Of a stretch of DNA of 64,000 nucleotides, positions 36,056 to 44,258 are shown piece after piece; positions within the stretch are counted from its first letter, which is position 1; the number at the start of each line of letters is the position of its first letter. The position numbers and the translations under genes were made by a program. Source of the DNA: Candidatus Sulfopaludibacter sp. (GTDB lineage: Bacteria; Acidobacteriota; Terriglobia; Bryobacterales; Bryobacteraceae); contig JARLGM010000002.1 in the NCBI GenBank assembly GCA_031292755.1, positions 1 to 64,000 of the forward strand. The letters run 5' to 3'. The notes beneath the pieces are model-generated. The model searched no databases, had not been told where the DNA came from, and saw only the letters and a list, made by a program, of their open reading frames with translations.

Positions 36056-37228
36056 ATGGACCCCAACCGCAGAACCTTCCTCACGTCGGCGATTGCCGCC
36101 GCGCCGCTCTTCATTCCGCGTAGCGCCTGGGGCGCCAATGACCGCCTGGCTTACGGCCTGATCGGCGCCGGCGGGCGTGGCCGCTATCTGAACAATAACT
36201 TCCAGAAACTGGGCGCCGAATGCGTGGCCATCGCGGAGGTCTACGAGCCCCATCTCGAAGCCGCCCGGAAGGATTCTCCCGCCGCCAAGCCCTACCTGGA
36301 TTATTACGACCTGCTGGCGCAGAGCGGCCTGGATGCGGTGGTCGTCGCCACGCCCGATCACCAGCACGCGCCCATGCTCTTCGCCGCGCTGGATGCGAAG
36401 AAGGATGTGTACCTGGAAAAGCCCATGTCGCATTCGCTGGAGCAGAGCAAGGTGATGATCGAGGCAGTGCGCAAGTCGTCACAGATCGTGCAGGTGGGCA
36501 TGCAGCGGCGCAGCGCTCCCGCGGTGATCGAAGCCAGGAAACTGGTGGACAGCGGCATTCTGGGGCGCATCACGCTGGCCAAGCCCATGTGGAACTGGAA
36601 CGTCTCCAAGGCGCTCGACAACCGCCCGCTGCCCGGCAAACTGGACTGGAAGCGCTTCCTCGGATCCGCCCCGGAACGCGACCTGGAGCCCATGCGGTTC
36701 CGCTCCTGGCGCTATTTCTGGGACTATTCCGGCGGCAATATGACCGACCAGGGAACGCACCTGATGGACGTGGTCCAGTGGTTCACCGGCGCGGGATTGG
36801 CGAAGTCCGCCGTGTGCTTCGGGCAGGAGGCCAAGAACACCGGTTCGGAAGTGCCGGATGTTTTCTGCGCGGTATTCGAGTATCCCAACCTGATGGCCAC
36901 CTGGACCCTGAACTACTGCAACTCCTACGACAACGACTGGTCCATCCAATTCCAGGGGGACGCAGGCACCATGATTCTCAACAACGCCGGGTATCGCATC
37001 TGGAAGGAACCTGTGCCCAAAAATCCCGACCCCGTGCAGACCGTGGCCGCGCCTATCCCGATCGAAACGCACATCCAGAATTTTCTGGACTGCGTGAAGT
37101 CGCGGCAGCAGCCCAACGCCACCGTTGAGGTCGGAGCCAGCGCGGTTTCGGCGCCGCACCTGGCGAACGTGGCGTTTCACGCGGGGCGGCAGGCTCACAT
37201 GGCGGCGGACGGCTTTAGCGCGGCGTAA
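36056..37228 (+). CDS. Gfo/Idh/MocA family oxidoreductase, Tat-exported
   Basis: A 390-residue NAD(P)-dependent dehydrogenase of the Gfo/Idh/MocA family. A twin-arginine signal (NRRTFLTSAIAAAPLFIP) suggests export, as for glucose-fructose oxidoreductase, with NADP held tightly. The Rossmann nucleotide site is GLIGAGGRGRYL; the EKPMSHS motif carries the catalytic Lys; MTDQGTHLMDVVQWF contains the catalytic His/Asp region of the C-terminal beta-sheet domain. The likely substrate is a sugar or sugar acid. The ATG at 36056 starts directly at the Tat motif, seven residues inside the open frame. It is convergent with the permease genes. Confidence 0.9.
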   Translation: MDPNRRTFLTSAIAAAPLFIPRSAWGANDRLAYGLIGAGGRGRYLNNNFQKLGAECVAIAEVYEPHLEAARKDSPAAKPYLDYYDLLAQSGLDAVVVATPDHQHAPMLFAALDAKKDVYLEKPMSHSLEQSKVMIEAVRKSSQIVQVGMQRRSAPAVIEARKLVDSGILGRITLAKPMWNWNVSKALDNRPLPGKLDWKRFLGSAPERDLEPMRFRSWRYFWDYSGGNMTDQGTHLMDVVQWFTGAGLAKSAVCFGQEAKNTGSEVPDVFCAVFEYPNLMATWTLNYCNSYDNDWSIQFQGDAGTMILNNAGYRIWKEPVPKNPDPVQTVAAPIPIETHIQNFLDCVKSRQQPNATVEVGASAVSAPHLANVAFHAGRQAHMAADGFSAA

Positions 37229-37233
37229 AGGCG

Positions 37234-38460
37234 CTATTCGTAGCGGAGTGCTTCCACGGGATCCAGCCGGGCTGCCCGGCCCGCCGGCCAGATTCCGAAA
37301 AACAGCCCCACTCCCACCGACACCATCACGCCCAACACGGCCGCCCACAGAGGAACCGCCGTCGGCAGGTTCGGAAAAATCAAACCGCACAGCCGCGAAA
37401 TGGTCCATCCCAGCATCAGCCCCACGATTCCGCCCAATCCGGTGAGCACCACCGCCTCGGTGAGGAACTGCACGATGATGTCGCTCTTGCGCGCGCCCAC
37501 CGCCTTGCGAATGCCGATCTCGCGCGTCCGCTCGGTCACGCTCACCAGCATGATGTTCATCACGCCGATCCCGCCCACCAGCAGTCCGATTGAACTGAGG
37601 ATCACCATCACGATGGCCACCGTGGCGGTCACACGGTGAAAGTCTTCGATCATCTGCGCCGCGGTGGTCATGGAGAAATTGTCCGGGGAATTGAAGGGCA
37701 CCCGCCGCTCGATGCGCAGCGCCGCGCGGATTTCATCCTGCGCCCGATCCACCATTCCCGGATAGGAGATGGCAATCAGCATGTGCTCCTGCGCATTGGC
37801 GAAGATCTTGTGCATGGTGAGGTAGGGAACCAGCACGCGCAGATCGTCCTGGCCCGGCAGGGAGGCCGCCGGCCGGTCCATCACGCCCACCACCACCAGT
37901 TCGTGCGCATCCACGCTGATGCGTTTGCCGATCGGGTCCTGGTTCGGCAACAACTGCTTGGCCACATCTTCCCCAATCACCACCACCGGCATATGATGCG
38001 TGTTTTCGGTATCGGTGAAAAAACGGCCGTATTTCATGGTGGTGCCGCCGGCGGCGTAGCCTTCCTCGGTGCCCGCCAGTTGCGCCTGGTACACATCGTT
38101 GCCGCCATAACGGGCGGTGTGAATCCCGTTGGGCGGGAACAGGTAAGGACTCACGTGCTGCACCGAAGGACAGCGCTGTTCGATGGCGCGCGCATTTTCC
38201 AGCGTCAGCGGCTTGCGGGCCCGCTCCTCGCGCGTGGCGTGGCCCATCGCCGTCGTCTTGGAGATGATGATGGTGTCCGGCCCGAAACTGCGGATCATAC
38301 CTGTGATGGCGCCATCCAGCCCCGCGACGATCGAGCCGACCCCGATCACCGCGCCGGTCCCGATGATTACGCCCAGCACCGTAAGGAACGAGCGCATCTT
38401 ATGTTCGCGGGTGGTCACCAGCGCCAGTCGAATCCCCGCACCCAGTGAACCGATGGTCAT
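37234..38460 (-). CDS. MacB-type ABC transporter permease
   Basis: A 408-residue permease of the MacB/FtsX class. A first membrane helix (RSFLTVLGVIIGTGAVIGVGSI) precedes the periplasmic core (MacB_PCD, ~50-250), and three C-terminal helices form the FtsX domain (VAIVMVILSSIGLLVGGIGVMNIMLVSV, then TERTREIGIRKAVGAR and GIVGLMLGWTISRL). It ends LDPVEALRYE, the class ending. Such permeases act in mechanotransmission export with an ATPase and an adaptor, not in classical transport. Neither ATPase nor adaptor is in the window. The start at 38460 overlaps the stop of the upstream permease (ATGA). Confidence 0.9.
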   Translation of the reverse strand: MTIGSLGAGIRLALVTTREHKMRSFLTVLGVIIGTGAVIGVGSIVAGLDGAITGMIRSFGPDTIIISKTTAMGHATREERARKPLTLENARAIEQRCPSVQHVSPYLFPPNGIHTARYGGNDVYQAQLAGTEEGYAAGGTTMKYGRFFTDTENTHHMPVVVIGEDVAKQLLPNQDPIGKRISVDAHELVVVGVMDRPAASLPGQDDLRVLVPYLTMHKIFANAQEHMLIAISYPGMVDRAQDEIRAALRIERRVPFNSPDNFSMTTAAQMIEDFHRVTATVAIVMVILSSIGLLVGGIGVMNIMLVSVTERTREIGIRKAVGARKSDIIVQFLTEAVVLTGLGGIVGLMLGWTISRLCGLIFPNLPTAVPLWAAVLGVMVSVGVGLFFGIWPAGRAARLDPVEALRYE

Positions 38461-39698
38461 TTTTCCGCCCTCAACGCTTCGATCGGATCCAATCTGGCGG
38501 CGCGCTGTGCCGGATAAATTCCGAAGAACAGCCCCACCACCGTGGAAAGGGTCACGCCCAGCACCACCGCGGTGGCCGGCACCGACATGGGTACCGGCGT
38601 CATCGACCGCACCAGCACCGCCACCACCCACGCCAGCACGACCCCGATTACCCCGCCCATTCCGGAAAGCATGGCGGACTCCACCAGAAACTGATTCAGG
38701 ATGTCACGGCTGCGCGCGCCCACGGATTTGCGGATGCCGATTTCGCGCGTCCGCTCGGTCACTACCGCCAGCATGATATTCATGATCACCACCCCGCCCA
38801 CCACCATGAAAACCGAAACCACGCCCACCGCCGTAGCCGCGATGGAGGCGGTCAACTGGTCCCAGAACTTCAACAGCGCGTCGCTGCTGAGCAACGAAAA
38901 GGTATCGTCGTCGCGCGGTCCCAGGTGGCGGTAGGAGCGGATCAGCGAGCGCACCTCTTCCTCCGCCTGCATCAGGTGGTCGTGATCCACCGCGACTGCC
39001 GCATAATCCATGCCGCCGCGCGCGCCCCAGATCTTGAAAAACGTGTCGCTGGGAATGATGATGAAATTGTCCTGCGACTGGCCGAACACCGAGCCCTTGG
39101 CCTCCGCCACGCCCACCACTTCAAACGGCAGCCCTTCCAGCGAAATGGTCCGTCCGATGGCAATGCCCTGCGGGAAGAATTTCTGCTTGATATCGTTGCC
39201 GATGAACGCGGCGTTGAGGTGCCGGTCGTTTTCCGTGTCCGACAGGAACCGTCCCTCGGCCGCATTGAAATTCAGTACCACGGCCATGTTGGGAGTCACG
39301 CCCATCAGGGTCACGGCCTCGGCCATCTCTTTCCCGCTATGCACGTTTACCGCGCGCTCCGCCGAAATCCCGATCTCCTTGGTCAGCGTGGCCCGCGATT
39401 TCACGAACTGGTACTCCTCGCGCGTCAGTTGCGGATTGCGGCGCAGCATTTCCAGATACTTCTTGGGATCCCACTGCATCATCACGATGCGTGTGACCCG
39501 GTATCCATCGGCGCCCATGTTGGATACGTTCTGGGCGATATAGACATCCATGCCGGAGATCACGCTCATTACCGCGATCAGCGTGGTGGTGGCCAGAATG
39601 ATGCCGAGCAGGGTCAGAAAACTGCGCAACTTACTGCCGCGCAGGGACTGCACGGCTCCCGCTACAGCCTCCCAAAACGACGCGTGGGTAGTCTTCAT
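38457..39698 (-). CDS. MacB-type ABC transporter permease (second subunit)
   Basis: A 413-residue FtsX-like permease with the same four-helix layout: an N-terminal helix (SFLTLLGIILATTTLIAVMSVI), a MacB periplasmic core, and C-terminal helices with VFMVVGGVVIMNIMLAVV, TERTREIGIRKSVGAR and TAVVLGVTLSTVVGLFFGIYPA; it ends LDPIEALRAEK. It is a paralogue of the coupled downstream permease, so the pair probably forms a heterodimer. The YheT-like hydrolase stop codon directly abuts the start (39699 next to 39698), so the three genes may be one transcript. Confidence 0.9.
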   Translation of the reverse strand: MKTTHASFWEAVAGAVQSLRGSKLRSFLTLLGIILATTTLIAVMSVISGMDVYIAQNVSNMGADGYRVTRIVMMQWDPKKYLEMLRRNPQLTREEYQFVKSRATLTKEIGISAERAVNVHSGKEMAEAVTLMGVTPNMAVVLNFNAAEGRFLSDTENDRHLNAAFIGNDIKQKFFPQGIAIGRTISLEGLPFEVVGVAEAKGSVFGQSQDNFIIIPSDTFFKIWGARGGMDYAAVAVDHDHLMQAEEEVRSLIRSYRHLGPRDDDTFSLLSSDALLKFWDQLTASIAATAVGVVSVFMVVGGVVIMNIMLAVVTERTREIGIRKSVGARSRDILNQFLVESAMLSGMGGVIGVVLAWVVAVLVRSMTPVPMSVPATAVVLGVTLSTVVGLFFGIYPAQRAARLDPIEALRAEK

Positions 39699-40643
39699 CT
39701 ATAGACCTTGACGGTGAGCGATCCAATCCATTATCGTCCTGTCCAGCCAAAAGCGCTCAGGCCCCCGGCTCAGGAACCCCAGGTGGCCTCCGGCTTCGGT
39801 CGCCACCAGTTCGATCCGCGGGTTGGCGCCCAACGCCCGGTGGCGAAAAATATCGAACGGCACGAAGGTGTCGTCCTTCGACTGTACCAGGAGCACCGGC
39901 ACGCAAATCCGCTCCAGAAACCCGATGGCCGATTGCGTCCGGTAGTAATTGGCGGCGTTGCCGAATCCGAAGGAGGGAGCCGTAATGCGGTCGTCGATGG
40001 CTTCGACGGTGCGCAGTCCCTCGAAATCGCGCGGAGAGTATCGGCCGGTGGCACACAACCGGAGGCGCATTTTGTTGACGAAGCGCCGCTCGTAAAACAA
40101 GTTGTCCGGTTGCGAGATGCGCCGCGCGCACGCCGCCAGGTCCAGCGGTGTGGAAGCGGCGCACACGCCGCGCAGCAGTTCCGGCGCGGACTCGCCCAAT
40201 TCTCCCGCCAGCTTCAGCACCACGTTCCCGCCCAGCGAAAAGCCGGCCAGGAACACCGGCGCGCGCCCTTCCTCCCGGAATTGCCGCAGCACCGCCAGCA
40301 GATCGCTGGTCAGCCCGGCGTGATACAGCGTCTTACACAGGTGTTCGGTGCCGCCGCAGGTGCGCATGTGAAACCGGTGCGCGCCGAACCCCAACTCCAG
40401 CGCCAGAGCGCTCAAGCTTCGGATATATCCCGCCTCGCCCGAGCCTTCCAGGCCATGCACCATGACAATCTCGCCCTTCGAAGAGCCCTCGGGGCGTTGC
40501 GATTCCACCAGCACCTGCACGTCCGGCTCGGTCTGAAACAATCGCCGTTCCACCGGAAATCGCCCGTTGAAATCCGGCCGCGGCCAGAAATGCGCGGCAA
40601 TCGTCTGCAAATGCGGATTGCGGAAAAGGGGCCGAAAGTTCAT
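39699..40643 (-). CDS. YheT-like alpha/beta hydrolase
   Basis: A 314-residue alpha/beta hydrolase of the YheT/ABHD1-3 family. HLQTIAAHFWPRPDF is the family N-terminal block (HxQT); VMVHGLEGSGEAGYIRS is the oxyanion-side loop; the nucleophile Ser is in LAGFSLGGNV; VQSKDDTFVPF holds the acid Asp region; EAGGHLGFLSRG the catalytic His. Relatives hydrolyse medium- or long-chain acyl esters; the substrate here is unknown. There is no signal peptide. The ATG is followed upstream by the CTCCGCG palindromic repeat that separates it from the SCO1 gene. Confidence 0.91.
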   Translation of the reverse strand: MNFRPLFRNPHLQTIAAHFWPRPDFNGRFPVERRLFQTEPDVQVLVESQRPEGSSKGEIVMVHGLEGSGEAGYIRSLSALALELGFGAHRFHMRTCGGTEHLCKTLYHAGLTSDLLAVLRQFREEGRAPVFLAGFSLGGNVVLKLAGELGESAPELLRGVCAASTPLDLAACARRISQPDNLFYERRFVNKMRLRLCATGRYSPRDFEGLRTVEAIDDRITAPSFGFGNAANYYRTQSAIGFLERICVPVLLVQSKDDTFVPFDIFRHRALGANPRIELVATEAGGHLGFLSRGPERFWLDRTIMDWIAHRQGL

Positions 40644-40645
40644 TC

Positions 40646-40690
40646 TTCACCGCGGAGTCGCGGAGCCGCGGAGGAAGCCGCGGAGAAAAT
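40646..40690 (-). repeat. CTCCGCG-type intergenic repeat, inverted copy
   Basis: Read on the minus strand this 45-base unit has CTCCGCGG, CTTCCTCCGCGG, CTCCGCGACTCCGCGG and ends GTGAA. It is an inverted copy of the unit at 40702-40745 and can fold with it into one long stem. The CTCC(G/G)CG/CTCCGTG phrase is a dispersed intergenic repeat type seen in several phyla. Confidence 0.65.
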
Positions 40691-40701
40691 CATGAGAACG
40701 A

Positions 40702-40745
40702 ATTCCTCCGCGTTTTCCTCCGTGCCTCCGCGCCTCCGCGATGAA
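40702..40745 (+). repeat. CTCCGCG-type intergenic repeat, direct copy
   Basis: ATTCCTCCGCG, TTTTCCTCCGTG, CCTCCGCG, CCTCCGCG and ATGAA follow one another. It forms a near-complete inverted repeat with 40646-40690 in the gap between the SCO1 gene and the YheT gene, and shares its pattern with 44171-44221. Confidence 0.65.
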
Positions 40746-40755
40746 TTCCACGCCC

Positions 40756-41598
40756 TCACCTGTCCATCACCGCCTGCACGAAGTCTCCCAACTGCTCCGC
40801 CGAAAACTCGTTGCCTTCGAAGTTGCCCGCCAGTTTGCCGGCGCGGTCGATCACCATGGTGCGCAGCGCATGGGTAAACAGGCCTTCATCCTGCCACACA
40901 TTCACTCCGAACTGCCGGCACACTGCCTGCACCTCCGGCAGACTCCCCGTCAGGAAATGCCACGATTTCGGATCCGCCTTCCACGTGGCCGCGTACTTGG
41001 CGAGCACGCCGGCGTGGTCGTGCACCGGATCGATCGTGATGCTCAGCAGCACCAGGTCGCGACCCATGCGCGCCGCGAATCGCTGGTTCACCCTGCCGAA
41101 ATTGTTGGACAGGCGAAAGCAATAATTGGGCAGCGGGCAACTGGTATAGATAAAGGTCACACCCATCACCTTGCCGGCGAATTGCGAGAGCCTGATACGC
41201 TGATTCGCCTGGTCCACGAGCGTGAAGTCGGCGATGGCCTGGCCGATCTCGGGCGCCTTGGTCCCTTCCAGCAATTGCAGACGCCGCGCCAGCAGCGGCT
41301 CCTGTTCCATGCTGGCGAAGCGGTGCAACTGAATTCCTTCGGCCCACGAATCGCCCGTGTCCACCACCAGCGTGAATTCCACATACGCGCCCGCCCGCAG
41401 ATTCGCCAGTTCTTTTGCATCGTGCACGGAAAACGGCATCGCCATGGCTTCCATGTATCCCGGAATTGCCGCGATCGATGCCACGAAACTGCGCCGCGCC
41501 GCATCCACCTTCAAGACGATTCCCGTCACGGCGTACCGCTTCGCCGCGCCCCATGCTGTGGCGCACGCCGCCAGCAACAGCAGTTCCCGCCGCTTCAC
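40756..41598 (-). CDS. SCO1-like protein with N-terminal CusF-like copper domain
   Basis: A 280-residue exported copper protein. Signal segment RRELLLLAACATAWG; residues ~25-95 form a CusF-like copper-binding barrel (IPGYMEAMAMPFSV with Met ligands, then GAYVEFTLVVDT); residues ~115-280 are a SCO1/thioredoxin fold with the copper Cys pair in YTSCPLPNYCFRL and the distal His in EGLFTHALRTM. SCO1 proteins deliver copper to the CuA site of heme-copper oxidase; the CusF fusion suggests a chaperone with built-in loading. The GTG at 41598 overlaps the stop of the parvulin-propeller gene (GTGA), so the two are translationally coupled. Confidence 0.87.
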   Translation of the reverse strand: MKRRELLLLAACATAWGAAKRYAVTGIVLKVDAARRSFVASIAAIPGYMEAMAMPFSVHDAKELANLRAGAYVEFTLVVDTGDSWAEGIQLHRFASMEQEPLLARRLQLLEGTKAPEIGQAIADFTLVDQANQRIRLSQFAGKVMGVTFIYTSCPLPNYCFRLSNNFGRVNQRFAARMGRDLVLLSITIDPVHDHAGVLAKYAATWKADPKSWHFLTGSLPEVQAVCRQFGVNVWQDEGLFTHALRTMVIDRAGKLAGNFEGNEFSAEQLGDFVQAVMDR

Positions 41599-44123
41599 CG
41601 GCTGCCGCCTCCCAACCGGTATGGCGTCCGTGCCAGTTTTTTGTAATCCGCCGCGCCTTCCTTGATTTCGATGGCCTGATTCCTGGCCACTCCGGTGAAC
41701 CGCTGCGGCGATCCCGATCCTCCCGGCCAGCGAATCTCGATGCTCTCGATCTGCGCCGCTTTCCCCAGCCCGATGTGCTGTTCCAGCGGCGAAGCCCCGA
41801 ACGATCCGCCGCTCCCTACCGTGCGATACACAGTCCGCGCCGCCTGCCCTTCGTCCTTCACCGTCACCTGAATCCGCGCCCCAATGGCCGACCGGTTGCT
41901 CTTCACGCCCACCAACTTCAGGCTGATCCAATCGTTGCCGTGCCCCGGATTCTCGAACAGGCGGAATGCGTGACTGTCCCCCGGCGCCGCCCCGCCAATC
42001 ACCGTCAGGATATCCTCGTCGCCATCGTTATCGATATCGGCAAACGCCACGGCGTGGCCCTTGTGCAACTCCCCGGTGCCCGAGGACGCGCCGATATCCA
42101 CGAAACGCTTCCCCTCCTTGTTGTGCAGCAGCACATTCGGAACCAGCGACCCGTAGGTGGGGTCGCCCGTCCCCAGGTACAAGTCCAGGTAGCCGTCGTT
42201 ATCGATATCGCCGAAATTCGAGCCCATCGGCATGAACACCTTATCCAGCCCGGCTTCCTTGGTCACATCGCGAAATGCGCCGGTGCCCAGATTGCGGTAC
42301 AACTTCAGCGTGCCGGCATTGTGCGGCAGCCCCAGGTAACTGCGTGCCGTCTCGTCCACCGACATGAAGTAGCTCGATACAAACAGATCCGGCCGGCCAT
42401 CGTTATCGTAGTCGAAAAACCAGGAGGGGAAGCTGTGTCCCGTCCCCAATACACCGGCCTCTTTGGCGACATCGGTAAACGTGCCGTCGTGATTGTTATG
42501 GAATAGCGAATTGAATCCGCGATAGTTGGAGGCGTACAGATCCACATAGCCGTCGCCATCGAAATCGGCCGCTGCCACTCCTTTCGTAAACGCCGAGATG
42601 TCGGTGCCGGAACTGCGCGAGATATCTTTAAACGTGCCGTCGCCTTTATTGAGGAACAGTTGATTGGGCCCGCTCTCATTGCCAACATAAAGATCCAGCA
42701 GGCCGTCGTTATTTATGTCCGCCCACACCGCCGTCTGCGTGCTGGTAGGCTCTCCCAGGCCCGCCGTCTCGGTGACATCCGTAAAAGTCCCATCGCAGTT
42801 ATTGCGCAGCAGCGACTTGCGTTGGGGGAGTTCCCACCCTCCGCGCAGCACCAGGATGTCGACACAGCCGTCATTGTTATAGTCGGCCTGAATCATATTC
42901 AGCCCGCCCAACTGCCCGCTCAGCCCCGCCTTCTCCGCACGGTCCGCAAACGTGCCATCGCCATTGTTATGGAAATAGTGCATGGGCTGGCACATGTTGT
43001 AGCTCGACGTCACCACGTCCAGCCGGCCGTTGTTTTGGAAGTCGTCGACAATCACGCCCGCCGCCATGGAAAACAGATTGATTCCGGCTGCCGGCGCTAC
43101 ATCCTTGAACCTGCCGAGGTCCTCCGCCGAAGCGAACGCTTCCGGCGGCAGCAGATACTGTTTCGGCACGCCCGCCGGATACTCTCCCAGAGTCATGTAG
43201 GAAAGCATCAGCAGCCACTTGCCCTCCAGGTCATCCGGGCGGTCCTTTAGAAACGCCAGGAAGTGCTCCACGGCCTTTTCCGAATCGGCCGTCTTGCCGT
43301 ACTTCATCGCCGGCGTCATCGGAAACAGGCATCGCTCGCCCGGACTCCGGTACACGCCGTTCGCCATCTCCGATTTGTGCAGGTACCCGATGCCCAGCAG
43401 TTCCTCCAGATACGGCAGGGCCCGCGGCAGATCGGTCTTCGCCCGCGCATACGCAATCTCCCACTGCGCCACCGCCTGGTCCATCTCGCCGTGATAGGCA
43501 TGTAGCTGTCCCCGGGCCACGCGTGCCGACATGGCATCCTGCGCCTCCGTAGCGCTGGCGATCAGTTGCTCCGCGCGATCCACAATAGCCGCGTAGGATT
43601 GTTTGCGCATCTCGCAGGTCATGGCCAGGTTGCGGTTCCATCCCTCGGGCTTGTGGAAGCCGGCCAGCGCCGCTTCCGCCTCGTTATTGCCCGAGATATC
43701 GAACGTGAATCGCACGCTGGCTTCCGCGCTTACGGCGAACTGCCGCGCCTTCTGGACATTCGCGAGATCCGCGGCTTCACTCGCCGGCAGCACCTTCAGA
43801 ATGGCGTATCCCGAGGGAATCTTCACCGTCGCCGAGAAGTCCCCGGGCTTCAGTCCCGCCAGTGCCGCGCGCAGTTCCGCCCGCAGTGCGCCGGAATCGA
43901 CGTTGCCCATCAGGCCGCCATCCACCGCCGTCGCGTCCACCGATTTTTCCCGCGCCAGCACAGCGAAATCCGCCCCGCCCTTCAACTGCTCCTGGATCTT
44001 CTCCGCCTCGCCCGCCGAACTCACCACGATCATGCGCAGCGGAACCGCATCCTGACCGGTAACCGAGCCCAAAAACAAAACGAGAATGACCAGACCGCAA
44101 AACGTGCTCCACCAACGAGCCAT
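41595..44123 (-). CDS. Parvulin-like domain fused to VCBS/FG-GAP propeller and ASPIC/UnbV domain (CRTAC1 type)
   Basis: An 842-residue secreted protein. After a signal segment (FCGLVILVLFLGSVTG) residues ~30-120 resemble a PpiC/parvulin isomerase domain (LRMIVVSSAGEAEKIQEQLKGG, DGGLMGNVDSGALR, IPSGYAILKV). A helical TPR-like region follows (~150-320), then six or more VCBS/FG-GAP repeats (DYNNDGCVDILVLRG, DINNDGLLDLYVGN, DFDGDGYVDLYASN, DYDNDGRPDLFVSS, DIDNDGYLDLYLGT, DIDNDGDEDILTV) with Ca-binding DxDxDG loops, and a C-terminal ASPIC/UnbV domain (LKLVGVKSNRSAIGARIQV, RWPGGSGSPQRFTG). It is coupled to the SCO1 gene. The function is unknown; the isomerase fold in front of a propeller is unusual. 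Confidence 0.88.
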   Translation of the reverse strand: MARWWSTFCGLVILVLFLGSVTGQDAVPLRMIVVSSAGEAEKIQEQLKGGADFAVLAREKSVDATAVDGGLMGNVDSGALRAELRAALAGLKPGDFSATVKIPSGYAILKVLPASEAADLANVQKARQFAVSAEASVRFTFDISGNNEAEAALAGFHKPEGWNRNLAMTCEMRKQSYAAIVDRAEQLIASATEAQDAMSARVARGQLHAYHGEMDQAVAQWEIAYARAKTDLPRALPYLEELLGIGYLHKSEMANGVYRSPGERCLFPMTPAMKYGKTADSEKAVEHFLAFLKDRPDDLEGKWLLMLSYMTLGEYPAGVPKQYLLPPEAFASAEDLGRFKDVAPAAGINLFSMAAGVIVDDFQNNGRLDVVTSSYNMCQPMHYFHNNGDGTFADRAEKAGLSGQLGGLNMIQADYNNDGCVDILVLRGGWELPQRKSLLRNNCDGTFTDVTETAGLGEPTSTQTAVWADINNDGLLDLYVGNESGPNQLFLNKGDGTFKDISRSSGTDISAFTKGVAAADFDGDGYVDLYASNYRGFNSLFHNNHDGTFTDVAKEAGVLGTGHSFPSWFFDYDNDGRPDLFVSSYFMSVDETARSYLGLPHNAGTLKLYRNLGTGAFRDVTKEAGLDKVFMPMGSNFGDIDNDGYLDLYLGTGDPTYGSLVPNVLLHNKEGKRFVDIGASSGTGELHKGHAVAFADIDNDGDEDILTVIGGAAPGDSHAFRLFENPGHGNDWISLKLVGVKSNRSAIGARIQVTVKDEGQAARTVYRTVGSGGSFGASPLEQHIGLGKAAQIESIEIRWPGGSGSPQRFTGVARNQAIEIKEGAADYKKLARTPYRLGGGSR

Positions 44124-44170
44124 TGTCGCCAATCTTACCACTGTCCCCGCTGAGTCAAGCCCTCGCGATG

Positions 44171-44221
44171 AGTTCCTCTCCTCCGTGTTTTCTCCGTGTC
44201 CTTCGTGCCTCCGTCGTGAAT
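44171..44221 (+). repeat. CTCCGTG-type intergenic repeat
   Basis: GTTCCTCTCCTCCGTG, TTTTCTCCGTG, TCCTTCGTG, CCTCCGTCGTGAA is a degenerate relative of the two units near 40.7 kb, located between the two divergent CRTAC1-type genes. It may be a regulatory or inert repeat. Confidence 0.5.
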
Positions 44222-44258
44222 CAACTCTGTCCCGTCACGTCACGCTATCCTATCCCTT

